DNA of 64,000 nucleotides, taken from CAZCVI01 sp964502145 (GTDB lineage Bacteria; Acidobacteriota; Aminicenantia; UBA2199). Every line of letters starts with the position of its first letter. Position 1 is the stretch's first letter. Below, in pieces: positions 1 to 9,137 of this stretch. The DNA lies in the NCBI GenBank assembly GCA_964502145.1, contig CAZCVI010000028.1, forward strand, positions 1-64,000. The letters run 5' to 3'. Under the pieces are notes generated by a model that was given only the letters and a program-made list of their open reading frames with translations, was not told the DNA's origin and searched no databases. The position numbers were made by a program, and so were the translations under genes.

Positions 1-64
1 CGAGACTTATAGGAATCTTATCAATTCCTATTGCCAAAAAACTGAATAGATACAAATTTTGATA

Positions 65-93
65 TTGACAAATCCTTGAAAAAGATATAATAT
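65..93 (+). promoter_or_regulatory. Promoter of the MNT-HEPN pair, apparently leaderless
   Basis: TTGACA at 65-70 is followed by an overlapping TATAAT (86-91) and TAATAT (88-93). The latter gives a 17-base spacer. The ATG at 100 lies where transcription should begin and no Shine-Dalgarno sequence precedes it, so a leaderless mRNA is inferred. Confidence 0.6.
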
Positions 94-99
94 CCGCTT

Positions 100-429
100 A
101 TGAAAGCACACACATTAAATGGTGACCAGAATCTGGCAAATGTAAAAAGCACGATTTCCTATATCTTGCCTGGAAGTCGAGTCATCCTGTTTGGTTCCCG
201 GAGCCGGGGGGAAAATGATTGCCGCAGTGATTACGATATCATCGTCGTCAGCAATCAAAACCTGGATGTGAAAGCCAAACGACGCTATGCCAGTATGATC
301 AGGAAAGAATTAGCCCTGCTAGCAATACCCGTGGACGTCCTGGTTAAAACCGAAACAGATATTTACTATTATCAAGACAAGATCGGCAGCGTGGTCAGGG
401 AAGCCATGCGGACCGGGGTCACACTGTGA
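100..429 (+). CDS. MNT-type nucleotidyltransferase (antitoxin of an MNT-HEPN pair)
   Basis: A 109-residue minimal nucleotidyltransferase. The signature GSRSRGE (about residues 32-38) followed by SDYD (about 43-46) is the family's nucleotide-binding loop and paired metal-binding aspartates, and a further aspartate (PVDVLV) lies near residue 79. Known family members of this size are cytoplasmic and partner with HEPN proteins. In characterised pairs the MNT protein silences the HEPN RNase, in some cases by adding AMP. The stop overlaps the HEPN start in TGATG, so the two are cotranscribed and probably translationally coupled. The antitoxin role is inferred from this pairing. Confidence 0.85.
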   Translation: MKAHTLNGDQNLANVKSTISYILPGSRVILFGSRSRGENDCRSDYDIIVVSNQNLDVKAKRRYASMIRKELALLAIPVDVLVKTETDIYYYQDKIGSVVREAMRTGVTL

Positions 430-839
430 TGAATCAATACCTGGATAATTGGCTGAAAAAAGCCGAAAACGACTTAACAATAGTGAGACACGAATTGGAA
501 TTATCTGAAGATGAAATTGTAAAAGATGCCGCCTGTTTTCATTGTCAACAAGCTGCTGAAAAATATTTGAAAGCATACTTGATATTTCATAAAATAGATT
601 TCCCAAGAACCCATAATATTGAATTTCTTCTGAAACAAGCGGCTACCATAGATAATGACTTCAACCATATTGACGTGGAGGAATTGTCTGATTTTGGTGT
701 AGATATCCGCTACCCCGATAGTTTTTATATCCCTGAAATTGACGAAGTCAAATTCTATTACGATTTAGCTGTAAAAATTAAACACCTGGTTTTAAAAAAG
801 ATTGGTCAGAGCACTTCCAAAAGATCAGAAGAGGTTTAG
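429..839 (+). CDS. HEPN domain protein (toxin partner of the MNT protein)
   Basis: A small all-helical HEPN protein. The typical block HCQQAAEKYLKAYL lies near residues 38-51, followed by RTHNIEFLL and a RYPD segment characteristic of this PF05168-like subtype. The RX4HXY motif of HepT-type RNases is not obvious, so RNase activity is uncertain. The ATG at 429 overlaps the MNT stop; an in-frame GTG at 426 is the alternative. The last dozen or so codons (from about 800) run through DNA that, in another frame, encodes a remnant of the antitoxin-like gene at 1191. The natural C-terminus was therefore probably replaced by a recombination junction. Confidence 0.8.
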   Translation: MNQYLDNWLKKAENDLTIVRHELELSEDEIVKDAACFHCQQAAEKYLKAYLIFHKIDFPRTHNIEFLLKQAATIDNDFNHIDVEELSDFGVDIRYPDSFYIPEIDEVKFYYDLAVKIKHLVLKKIGQSTSKRSEEV

Positions 840-910
840 CCGACGTCAAAGAAGGGAACGTCTTTACCCAAGCAGAAATGGATGAACTGATGGCCCGGTA
901 TAAAAAATGA
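821..910 (+). pseudogene. Decayed 3' fragment of an antitoxin-like gene
   Basis: Read in the frame starting at 821, this encodes IRRGLADVKEGNVFTQ and then AEMDELMARYKK before a stop at 910. It closely matches the C-terminal half of the intact gene at 1191-1379 (VRRGLADVKEGNVFTQ, MEERMARW). It has no start codon of its own and overlaps the HEPN gene's end out of frame, so it is a truncated duplicate. Confidence 0.7.
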
Positions 911-973
911 ATAAAACTGACAGTTTCAAAAAAAGTCTGGGAATCCGACATGGCCGCAGTCACTCCATTTTAA

Positions 974-1043
974 GTAGACGCGACATCCCAGTCGCATTAA
1001 TTTAATTCTTCGCCCATTAATGCGACAAGGATGTCGCGTCTAC
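974..1043. repeat. Family A palindromic intergenic repeat
   Basis: Perfect 15-bp arms GTAGACGCGACATCC (974-988) and GGATGTCGCGTCTAC (1029-1043) enclose a second complementary pair around TCGCATTAA and TTAATGCGA. Related copies lie at 17236-17409 and 21585-21654. Confidence 0.8.
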
Positions 1044-1190
1044 ATATTTTGATCGCAATAAGTTCCTGGTTTTTTCCGCTGTATTTTTTTTTAAGCAGCA
1101 GGATGCCGCAACACCTATTTTCCCAATCGGTAGAAAACAAGTTGACAAATTTCCGTTTATGGATTAATATATTTTATGGAGGTAAAGCCC

Positions 1191-1379
1191 ATGCAAACAG
1201 TAAAACAGCAAATGGGTCATCTTATGAATAATCTGCCAGATGATTGTTCTTTCGATGACATTCAATATCATCTCTATGTCATGCAAAAAGTCAGGAGAGG
1301 TCTAGCCGACGTCAAAGAAGGGAACGTCTTTACCCAAACAGAAATGGAAGAACGGATGGCCCGGTGGATAAGGAAGTAA
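1191..1379 (+). CDS. Small antitoxin-like protein without a visible toxin
   Basis: A 62-residue acidic-basic helical protein. GGAGG at 1178-1182 sits 8 bases before the ATG at 1191, so this start is preferred over the in-frame ATG at 1176, which overlaps that Shine-Dalgarno. The pattern LPDDCSFDDIQYHLYVMQK followed by GLADVKEGNVF and MEERMARW resembles short proteins often encoded upstream of RelE/ParE toxins. No toxin-sized gene follows before the TPR gene at 1611, so it appears orphaned. Assignment as an antitoxin is by resemblance only. Confidence 0.6.
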   Translation: MQTVKQQMGHLMNNLPDDCSFDDIQYHLYVMQKVRRGLADVKEGNVFTQTEMEERMARWIRK

Positions 1380-1467
1380 TCTGAAAGCATTATAGCGAAA
1401 GCACAAACGGGACAGGAAATATTGACCGATTGCTATCAAGCCAACAAATTGGGAATGATGGGAAATA

Positions 1468-1530
1468 TTAACTGCGTCATCAATCCCATACTTCCCATAC
1501 TTCCCATTCTTCCCATAACTCCCAAAATCC
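1468..1530. repeat. Family B repeat fragment (TCCCATA units)
   Basis: Tandem variants of ATTCCCATACTTCCCATA. This is only one arm of the longer family B element seen complete at 41151-41319 and 46074-46249; the conserved ends are missing. Confidence 0.65.
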
Positions 1531-1610
1531 CTTCTCACCTGCTGTTGAAAAGGAGCGCCAATTGTGATATGATCCTATTTAATAGAGAATTATAAAAATA
1601 GGAGCTAAAT

Positions 1611-3953
1611 GTGGCCATTGTACTAGATAATACGCCGTCTGAACCAGAACTCACGGCACAAGAAATACTAACCCGGCTGGATAATACCAAAGAAAACGAT
1701 CTGCCTGCCCTGCTACGTTCTTGGCAGGATAGGCTTGATACCCTGACAGGGAAAATTGCGCTTAAACCTATTCACGATTTTATCGGACTCTATCTATCCA
1801 GCCTGGAAAATCAACGGCAGGTTCCAGTGCTAAAGGAAAATTTGAAAAAAGTGATTGCACTGGAAGCAATGTTGGATGAAGATAACGCGGGACTGTTCTT
1901 GAAACAAATTTACCGCCTGCAAATCTTTCTGAACCAACTGGTGCCACAAAAAAACGCGAAAAAAGCCATTGATAAACTGGAAAAAAAAATAAAAGCGCTG
2001 ACTGACGAAACATTACCAATCACTGAAGAACCGGAATTCAAGGAAACAACCATTCCCGAAACATCAAATGTAAAAAAAATGTCCCATGCTAAATTCAAAC
2101 AAATCCAGGAAACAATTGAACGGATTGTTTTTTTCCATAAAAGGGGCAAACATGATTCTGCTGCCGATGAATTGAAGTTCCTTGAAGAGTTACACGAGGA
2201 ACAACGCGACATGAAGTGCAAGAGTTATTGCACGCTTTCCCAGCGGATTCGTTTTTTCAACGGTGTGCAAGAATGGCAGGAACGATATATTGATCTGGCT
2301 ATTAAAAACAATCGTTATGACCCAATAGCGCTGAATATTAAAGGGGAATATCTTAAAAAAAAAGGCCAGTACGCGGAAGCGCTTATAATGTTTGAGAAAT
2401 CCCATCAAATAGACCCGAAGAATGAGGTCTGCTTGAACGCTAAAGCCGAGTTGTTAGGACAATTGGGCCGGACCGATGAGGCATTGGCGTTGTTTGATCA
2501 AGCCCATCGTTTAAATCCCCACGATCAAGTATGCTTGAACGCCAAAGCACAATTGTTGGCTAAATCCGGGCGCATGTCAGAAGCACTTGGCTTGTTGGAT
2601 GAAGCGCAACGGCTAGATCCACAAAATGAGATCGGCCTCAATGCAAAAGCCGATCTACTGGGAAAATTAGGACGTCTGGATGAAGCGTTGGTTTTGTTTG
2701 AAGAAGCCCAACGATTGAATCCCAACAATGAAGTGACTCTCACCGCAAAAGCAGAACTACTGGTGAAACTGGGACGCACGGATGAAGCGTTACGGTTATA
2801 CGATGAAGCCTATCGTTTGAACCCACACAACCAGGTATGTCTCAATGCCAAGGGCGGGTTACTGGTAAAACTGGGACAACTCAACGAGGCCCTGGAATTA
2901 TATAATCAGGCGCAACGCATCAGTTCGCAAGATGAGGTGACATTAAATTCCAAAGCCGAAGTGTTAGGCAAATTAGGCCGGGAACAAGAGGCTTTAGAGT
3001 TGTTTGATCGCGTCTTACAATTTAATCCTAACAGTGTTGTCAGCTTAATTGCCAAAGCCGAGTTGCTCGGTAGATTGGGGAGACTGCCAGAAGCGTTAGA
3101 ACAGTTTGATAAAGCAAGCCATCTTAATATGAATGGTGTTTTCCTGATTACTAAAGCCAGGTTATTGGTTAAAATGGGGCGTATGGAAGAGGCTCTGGAA
3201 CTATTTGAAAAGACATATGAGTTGAACCCCCAGGATATCACACCGCTGATCTCAAAAGCGGATTTGTTGGCTAAATTAAGCAAGCTGGAAGAAGCCATTG
3301 CTTTATTTGACAAGGCTTACGCTATGAATCCACGCAATGAAGTTCCCCTTAATGCCAAAGCCGAGTTGTTTATCCGGTTAGGGCGCATGGAAGAGGCGCT
3401 GGTTTTGTTTGATCAAGCCCAACACGTTAATCCCAATAATATTGTAGGTTTAACAGCCAAAGCCGAGTTGCTGGGTAAATTGGGCCGTGCGCCAGAAGCA
3501 TTAAAACTGTTTGATCAGGCACTACAATTGAATCCGTATAATGAAATCACACTCAGTGCTAAAGCCGAATTACTGGGAAAAATGGGACGCATGGATGAGG
3601 CGCTCGCCCTGTTTGAAAAAGCGATTGGCATTAATCTTACCGATGTGGTGTGTTTGAACGGGAAAGGCGAGTTGCTGGTAAAGATGGGGCGAATGGAAGA
3701 GGCGTTAACCTCGTTTGATCTTTCTCTGCGGCTCAATCCCAATAACGAGATCAGTCTGACTGCGAAAGGAGATTTATTAAACAAATTGGGCCGCCCCAAA
3801 GAGGCGTTGCAGTTATTTGAAGCTGCCCTGCGCTTGAATCCAAACAATGTTGTGACCCTAAATGCCAAAGGAGAACTACTCGCTCGATTAGGCCGCCTAA
3901 ACGAGGCCTCTGCCGTTCTAGAACAAATCCGTCAACTCCCCACTGTCCAGTAA
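1611..3953 (+). CDS. Large tetratricopeptide-repeat protein
   Basis: A 780-residue protein without signal peptide or membrane segment. The start is GTG at 1611, 6 bases after GGAG (1601-1604); the ATG two bases upstream is out of frame and stops quickly. Residues 1-210 are helical, with a charged linker near 125-150, and match nothing I recognise. From about residue 238 to the end there are roughly sixteen 34-residue TPRs with the recurring core NAKAELLGKLGRxDEALxLF and a closing LNPNNEV. TPRs form superhelical scaffolds for protein partners; the partner is unknown. Near-identical units imply recent internal duplication. A family D repeat starts at its stop codon. Confidence 0.9.
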   Translation: MAIVLDNTPSEPELTAQEILTRLDNTKENDLPALLRSWQDRLDTLTGKIALKPIHDFIGLYLSSLENQRQVPVLKENLKKVIALEAMLDEDNAGLFLKQIYRLQIFLNQLVPQKNAKKAIDKLEKKIKALTDETLPITEEPEFKETTIPETSNVKKMSHAKFKQIQETIERIVFFHKRGKHDSAADELKFLEELHEEQRDMKCKSYCTLSQRIRFFNGVQEWQERYIDLAIKNNRYDPIALNIKGEYLKKKGQYAEALIMFEKSHQIDPKNEVCLNAKAELLGQLGRTDEALALFDQAHRLNPHDQVCLNAKAQLLAKSGRMSEALGLLDEAQRLDPQNEIGLNAKADLLGKLGRLDEALVLFEEAQRLNPNNEVTLTAKAELLVKLGRTDEALRLYDEAYRLNPHNQVCLNAKGGLLVKLGQLNEALELYNQAQRISSQDEVTLNSKAEVLGKLGREQEALELFDRVLQFNPNSVVSLIAKAELLGRLGRLPEALEQFDKASHLNMNGVFLITKARLLVKMGRMEEALELFEKTYELNPQDITPLISKADLLAKLSKLEEAIALFDKAYAMNPRNEVPLNAKAELFIRLGRMEEALVLFDQAQHVNPNNIVGLTAKAELLGKLGRAPEALKLFDQALQLNPYNEITLSAKAELLGKMGRMDEALALFEKAIGINLTDVVCLNGKGELLVKMGRMEEALTSFDLSLRLNPNNEISLTAKGDLLNKLGRPKEALQLFEAALRLNPNNVVTLNAKGELLARLGRLNEASAVLEQIRQLPTVQ

Positions 3954-3996
3954 GTCCAGTAAGTCCAGTTTGTCCAGCCCGTCCAGTTCGTCCAGT
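3945..3996. repeat. Family D repeat (GTCCAG units)
   Basis: About five 9-bp units of the form GTCCAGTNN, starting inside the last codons of the TPR gene and covering its stop. Other copies lie at 7255-7310, 13603-13652 (inside a gene), 36178-36242 and 41968-42078. Confidence 0.75.
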
Positions 3997-4053
3997 AACA
4001 CGTTTTTAAAAAAAAGGCACACTGCCCAGGTAGCCACAAATAAAATACTATGC

Positions 4054-4059
4054 TATAAT
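4054..4059 (+). promoter_or_regulatory. -10 box directly before the DUF202 gene
   Basis: A consensus TATAAT ends 6 bases before the ATG at 4066. A -35 element is weak (TAGCCA, 4031-4036). The spacing implies a leaderless or near-leaderless transcript. Confidence 0.45.
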
Positions 4060-4065
4060 TTCCCT

Positions 4066-4326
4066 ATGACACCCGACACTACTAATGAATCATTCATCTT
4101 GCGCGACCGGCTGGCGATTAACCGCACTATTCTAGCCAATGAACGCACCCTGCTTGCTTATATACGCACGGCTTTGGCCTTGTTGATTACCAGCCTTACT
4201 CTCATGAAATTCTTCCCCCAATCCGTATACCAGATGCTTGCTTATGTTTTTCTGGTTCTTAGTGGTGTCACCGTCATTATTGGTTTTTTGCGGTTCCACA
4301 AATTTAAAAGATCATTGCATAGATAA
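4066..4326 (+). CDS. DUF202 family small membrane protein
   Basis: An 86-residue protein with the DUF202/YidH signature LAINRTILANERTLLAYIRT followed by two transmembrane segments (LALLITSLTLMKFF and MLAYVFLVLSGVTVIIGFL). The family's role is unknown; it is an inner-membrane protein. The start at 4066 is chosen because the conserved domain begins soon after it and a TATAAT lies just upstream. The in-frame extension back to 3970 would be built largely from family D repeat DNA. Confidence 0.85.
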   Translation: MTPDTTNESFILRDRLAINRTILANERTLLAYIRTALALLITSLTLMKFFPQSVYQMLAYVFLVLSGVTVIIGFLRFHKFKRSLHR

Positions 4327-4439
4327 TTAAAAAGAGTATTTTTTATGATTTCGTTTGATGTTACTTTCGTTAAACTCTATTCTTTTCTTTAAATTCATTT
4401 TTCCCTGTGTTTTGTTTTTAATCCGTGCGTTATTTGTGA

Positions 4440-4445
4440 TATAAT
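4440..4445 (+). promoter_or_regulatory. -10 box directly before mutS
   Basis: Consensus TATAAT ends 6 bases before the mutS ATG (4452) and no Shine-Dalgarno is present, again suggesting a leaderless message. No convincing -35 box at the usual spacing. Confidence 0.45.
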
Positions 4446-4451
4446 CTAGGC

Positions 4452-7097
4452 ATGGAAGATAAAAAAACAACCCCCATGTTGAAGCAGTACTTCGAAATGA
4501 AGAAGGAATACCCGGATACCATTTTATTTTTTCGTATGGGAGATTTCTACGAGATGTTTTTCGAGGACGCCAAGCTGGCCGCGCCCATTTTGGAAGTCGT
4601 GCTGACCTCCAGAGACAAAAAAAAGGAACACGGTGTGCCCCTGTGCGGAATTCCTTATCACGCCAGGGATAACTACGCCGCTAAATTACTACGGAACGGC
4701 TTTAAAGTCGCTATTTGCGAACAAATCGAAGACCCCGCCCAAGCCAAAGGTCTGGTTAAACGCGAAGTTGTCCGCGTGCTTACTCCAGCCACTGCCCTGG
4801 AAATCGATTCCGCTGATACCGAGTTAAATAATTTTGTCGTTTCTGTTTATCAGGATAAAAACACCATTTCTATTGCGTCTATTGATCTTTCTGTGTCTGA
4901 TTTTGAGGTTAAATGTTTCGCTGTTTCTGAAATCGAGGCTTTTGCCAGTGAGTTTTTTCGCAAGTTTCCCCGTGAAGTCGTGATTCCTGACAGTTTCGCC
5001 CCTGAATTGGCCAAAATTCTTGAAAAGTTCCCTGAACTTCCTAATATTCTGGTTAATCCTTACGATGCCAGTGAGTATAATTATTTCGAGTGTGAGAACG
5101 TCCTGAAGAACCAATTAAAACTCGCTGATATTGAGGGGTTGGGTTTAAAAGGGTATGATTCTGCTGTTGTAGCAGCCGCTGTGCTGATTAAATATCTTAA
5201 ATCTATTCGTAAAACAGCCATTAACAATATCTCTTCCTTGCGTTTCGCACCCAATGAAAACTATTTGATCTTGGATGCCATCTCTTTTCGCAACCTGGAA
5301 ATCATGAAGAACCTGCGCAGTGGCACTACCAAGGGCAGTCTTTATGGTGCTGTGGATTTTACTATCACCCCAATGGGGAAACGGTTGTTAAAGAATTGGT
5401 TGAGTTACCCGTTATTGGATAAAGATAAAATAGAGCGCCGCTTGGATGGTGTCGAGGAGTTTTCGCAGAGTTTGATTGCCCGATCCGAGGTCCGTAAATT
5501 GTTAAAGGGCTTTGGTGATCTCGCCAAATTGAATTCTCGTGTCTCTTTAAATATCGCGTTACCAGCCCATTTGTTGCTGTTAAAAGACACTCTGAACGTG
5601 ATCCCCACTCTTAAAAACGAGATTGCCAATCTGACTTCAGAGATCATCAAAACCACGAACGAGGAACTCGACCCGCTGTTAACGTTGGCTGAAATGATTG
5701 AAAAAACCATCGCCGATGACCCCGGCAATAACCTCAATGAGGGAGATTATATCAAAACTGGTTTTAATCCTGAGCTCGATGAACTGCGCGGCTTGCGTCA
5801 TAATGCCCGCGAGATTATTGCGGCCATGGAAAAACAGGAAAAGGAACGCACCGGTATTACTTCTTTGAAGATTCGTTTTAACAAGGTGTTTGGTTATTAT
5901 ATTGAGATTACTAACACGCACGCTAAACAGGCGCCGGCGCATTATATTCGTAAACAAACCTTGGTTAATGCCGAGCGGTTTATCACTGATGAGTTGAAGG
6001 TCCTCGAAGATAAAATATTGCGTGCTGAGGAGCGAATAGTACAGATTGAGAAGGCCCTGTACAATGAATTGGTCCAAGAAATCCAGCAGTTTGCCGGGCG
6101 GTTGAACACCAATTCGTATTTGATAGCGCTTTTGGATACTCTTGCAGCCGGTGGTGAATTGAGTCAGCGGCGCAATTATGTGCGTCCGATCATGAGCAAG
6201 AAAAATGAGTTACAGATTCATGAGGGTCGTCATCCCGTCGTAGAAATCGGGTTGAATAAAGGGTTTATACCCAATGATACCAGTTTGAGTTCCAATTCTG
6301 ACCAGATATTAATTATTACCGGGCCTAATATGGGTGGGAAGTCTACTTTTTTACGGCAGAATGCGTTGCTGGTGATCTTGGCTCAAGCCGGTTATTTTGT
6401 ACCTGCTGAAAAAGCAGTGATTGGTATTTGTGATCGTATTTTTACTCGCATTGGTGCTTCTGATTCGTTGATTGAAGGCAAATCCACCTTCTTAGTCGAG
6501 ATGATTGAGACTTCGATTATCTTGAACAATGCCACTGAGCGCAGTTTGATTTTATTGGATGAAATTGGGCGGGGTACGTCTACCTTTGATGGGTTGTCTA
6601 TTGCGTGGTCTGTGATCGAGTATTTGCACGGCTTGAAAGAAAAACCAAAAACATTGTTTGCCACGCATTACCATGAACTAACAGAACTCGCAGAAATTCT
6701 TGACCGGGTAAAAAATTATCATATTACCGTGCGTGAGTGGCAGGATAATGTTGTGTTTCTTCATAAAATATTGCCTGGAGCCACAGATCAGAGTTTTGGT
6801 ATTCATGTCGCTAAAATTGCTGGTGTGCCTATGCAGGTCATTGAGCGGGCCAAGGATGTCCTGCTCAACCTGGAGAAAAAAGAGATGAATCGTCTCGTAA
6901 AAGAACGTATCACCGGAAAAATCGCGAAAATGCCTGCCAGTCAAAAGAGTCTTTTCCCTGAAGATGCCGAATTAAAATTATGGGATGAGATCCGGGAACG
7001 GTTAAAAGAGATTAAAATCGAAACCATCACCCCCTTGGAAGCCTTAAATACCCTCCATTTTTTGAAACATAAGAGCGAGAAGATTTTAATTAATTGA
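4452..7097 (+). CDS. mutS: DNA mismatch repair protein MutS
   Basis: A full-length 881-residue MutS. The mismatch-reading F-x-E motif is F32-Y33-E34. The connector and lever regions follow, and the ABC-type ATPase carries GPNMGGKST (about residues 626-634), the STFLVEM loop, Walker B LILLDEIGRGTSTFDG and the FATHYHEL switch. As a dimer it recognises mispairs and recruits MutL using ATP; it is cytoplasmic. No mutL lies within the window. It stands alone between intergenic repeats rather than in a repair operon. Confidence 0.98.
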   Translation: MEDKKTTPMLKQYFEMKKEYPDTILFFRMGDFYEMFFEDAKLAAPILEVVLTSRDKKKEHGVPLCGIPYHARDNYAAKLLRNGFKVAICEQIEDPAQAKGLVKREVVRVLTPATALEIDSADTELNNFVVSVYQDKNTISIASIDLSVSDFEVKCFAVSEIEAFASEFFRKFPREVVIPDSFAPELAKILEKFPELPNILVNPYDASEYNYFECENVLKNQLKLADIEGLGLKGYDSAVVAAAVLIKYLKSIRKTAINNISSLRFAPNENYLILDAISFRNLEIMKNLRSGTTKGSLYGAVDFTITPMGKRLLKNWLSYPLLDKDKIERRLDGVEEFSQSLIARSEVRKLLKGFGDLAKLNSRVSLNIALPAHLLLLKDTLNVIPTLKNEIANLTSEIIKTTNEELDPLLTLAEMIEKTIADDPGNNLNEGDYIKTGFNPELDELRGLRHNAREIIAAMEKQEKERTGITSLKIRFNKVFGYYIEITNTHAKQAPAHYIRKQTLVNAERFITDELKVLEDKILRAEERIVQIEKALYNELVQEIQQFAGRLNTNSYLIALLDTLAAGGELSQRRNYVRPIMSKKNELQIHEGRHPVVEIGLNKGFIPNDTSLSSNSDQILIITGPNMGGKSTFLRQNALLVILAQAGYFVPAEKAVIGICDRIFTRIGASDSLIEGKSTFLVEMIETSIILNNATERSLILLDEIGRGTSTFDGLSIAWSVIEYLHGLKEKPKTLFATHYHELTELAEILDRVKNYHITVREWQDNVVFLHKILPGATDQSFGIHVAKIAGVPMQVIERAKDVLLNLEKKEMNRLVKERITGKIAKMPASQKSLFPEDAELKLWDEIRERLKEIKIETITPLEALNTLHFLKHKSEKILIN

Positions 7098-7406
7098 GGA
7101 ATAGATAAGAAAGCCGTGGTGCCAGTAGAACTGCATATTTGGCCGCATTATTTATATTTTTTTTAGTTGCATTGTACCGCAAATATCAGAAAAGTTCAAT
7201 TGCTGACCCCTATTTTTTATTCCCGTTCAGATTTATTAAATCATGCCTACGGTTTTATTTTGTCCATTTCGTCCACATTGTCCATTTCGTCCATGTCGTC
7301 CACATAGATTTCAAGAATTTTGTGCTGATTCAGACCGTCCCTATTTGACAAAAGCATTTTTTTTAATTACCATATAAGTGTTATCGTTTAAAATGGAGAT
7401 TAACCA
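7098..7406. other. Intergenic region with a family D repeat
   Basis: No convincing gene. GTCCAT/GTCCAC units of family D occupy 7255-7310 between mutS and the tldD-like gene, both on the plus strand. A GGAGATT Shine-Dalgarno (7393-7399) precedes the ATG at 7407. The rest is AT-rich without a recognisable element. Confidence 0.55.
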
Positions 7407-9137
7407 ATGCGCTTAAAATTGAAAATACAGTTACTAGTAACACTATTGATTGCTAACCTGGCCGTTTTTGCTCAAACCAACAGCACGGCTGTCACTCAAG
7501 AAATAAAACAGGGCAACACAGTCATCATCGACGCCATGCAAGCTGAACTGTCTCGCTCTATGTCTATTCTGGGGAAAAAAGGAACACCACCCCCTTATTT
7601 TATTTCCTACCAACTCACCGACCAAACCCAAGCTGAAGTGACAGCCTCATTAGGCGCTCTGATTACTACAGGAATCGGACGGTCACGCCTATTAGACGCT
7701 GATGTGCGGGTTGGTTCCCCAAAGTTAGATAATACTCATGCCATACGCGGCACCAATTCCAGCGGCGGTGGTGATTACTCCTCTTCTATTCCCATTACTA
7801 TAGAAGATGACCCCGATTCTATCAAAGCCGCTATTTGGTTACAAACCGATAGCCAATACAAAGCTGCCGTAGAAAAACTGATCCTCATCGAAGCTGATAA
7901 AGGCGTCACTGTCACTGAAGAAGACCAATCCGATGACTTTTCCAAAGCAGATGTCCAGGTCTTTTTTGGTCCCCCAGCAAAAATCGCACCGGATTTGCCG
8001 TTTTGGGAAAAGAAAATCAGGGAGTATTCTGCTATGTTTAACGATTATCCCTCGATTCACCATTCCGAGGTCTCTATGCATGCCGTGGCCCAAGATAAAT
8101 ATTTTGTGAATAGTGAAGGTACTAAGCTCATTCATGGGTTTACCCATTGGCGTTTAAGTTTCAGTGCTTCCACTCTTGGTGAAGATGGCATGCAGGTATA
8201 TAAAAACGAATCTTTCGATGCCCGTACAGTCGACAGACTGCCCGAAGAGAAAATAATTAAACGTGCCATAACGAAACTGATTGTTGACCTGCTAGCACTG
8301 AACAACGCGCCACTCATGGAACCGTATACCGGCCCCGCTATTCTTTCCGGTCGCGCTACCGCTGTTTTCTTTCATGAAATCTTCGGTCACCGCATTGAAG
8401 GCCATAGACAAAAAGACGAAACTGAAGGCCAAACATTTACCCAGCAAGTCAATAAACCTGTTTTGCCGCTTTTTATCTCCGTATACGATGACCCCACACG
8501 CAACCGTTTTAATGATATTGATTTAAATGGTTTTTATCTTTACGATGACCAGGGCGTTAAAGCAAGTCGGGTTAATCTTGTCGAGCAAGGTATATTAAAA
8601 AACTTTTTAATGTCCCGCTCTCCTATTGCTGGATTTTTATTTTCCAATGGTCATGGTCGAGCCCAAGCTGGTCAGTCGCCAGTCAGTCGTCAGGGAGTAT
8701 TGATCGTCGAATCTTCCAAGACAGTCTCCATGGAACAATTGCGCGCCATGTTACGTCAGGAATGTAAAAAACAAGGCAAACCATTTGGACTTTATTTCGA
8801 TGATATTTCCGGTGGGTTTACTTATACTACCCGCTATATGCCCCAAGCGTTTAATGTTGAACCCATTTTAGTCTACCGCGTGTATGTCGATGGCAGACCC
8901 GATGAATTGGTCCGTGGAGTTGATTTGATTGGCACTCCATTAACGTCCTTCAGCCAAATTATTGCTTGCGGCGATGAACCAGGGATTTTTAACGGCTATT
9001 GCGGCGCTGAATCCGGTACTATTCCTGCTTCTGCTATTGCCCCCGCTATTCTAACTACCCAGATCGAAGTCCAGAAAAAAAGAAAATCAGCGGAAAAACC
9101 ACCAGTACTGGCCCCCCCGCACAGGAGAATAAAATGA
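7407..9137 (+). CDS. Secreted TldD-like metallopeptidase (peptidase U62 family)
   Basis: A 576-residue protein with a signal peptide (basic MRLKLK, hydrophobic LLVTLLIANLAVF, cut near AQ). The TldD zinc site is present as HEIFGH at about residues 323-328, within FFHEIFGHRIEGHR. The Gly-rich C-terminal part (SNGHGRAQAG, LVRGVDLIGTPL) fits the family. Classical TldD/TldE are cytosolic and hydrolyse partly unfolded peptides, for example trimming RiPP leaders. Here export to the periplasm is predicted, so the substrate is probably different. It overlaps the next, related gene by ATGA, indicating a two-subunit unit. Confidence 0.88.
   Translation: MRLKLKIQLLVTLLIANLAVFAQTNSTAVTQEIKQGNTVIIDAMQAELSRSMSILGKKGTPPPYFISYQLTDQTQAEVTASLGALITTGIGRSRLLDADVRVGSPKLDNTHAIRGTNSSGGGDYSSSIPITIEDDPDSIKAAIWLQTDSQYKAAVEKLILIEADKGVTVTEEDQSDDFSKADVQVFFGPPAKIAPDLPFWEKKIREYSAMFNDYPSIHHSEVSMHAVAQDKYFVNSEGTKLIHGFTHWRLSFSASTLGEDGMQVYKNESFDARTVDRLPEEKIIKRAITKLIVDLLALNNAPLMEPYTGPAILSGRATAVFFHEIFGHRIEGHRQKDETEGQTFTQQVNKPVLPLFISVYDDPTRNRFNDIDLNGFYLYDDQGVKASRVNLVEQGILKNFLMSRSPIAGFLFSNGHGRAQAGQSPVSRQGVLIVESSKTVSMEQLRAMLRQECKKQGKPFGLYFDDISGGFTYTTRYMPQAFNVEPILVYRVYVDGRPDELVRGVDLIGTPLTSFSQIIACGDEPGIFNGYCGAESGTIPASAIAPAILTTQIEVQKKRKSAEKPPVLAPPHRRIK

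Noticed and set aside
1031..1231. 66-codon frame overlapping the family A repeat
   Set aside because: It begins in palindrome DNA, has no ribosome site, and overlaps the start of the antitoxin-like gene that has a good one.
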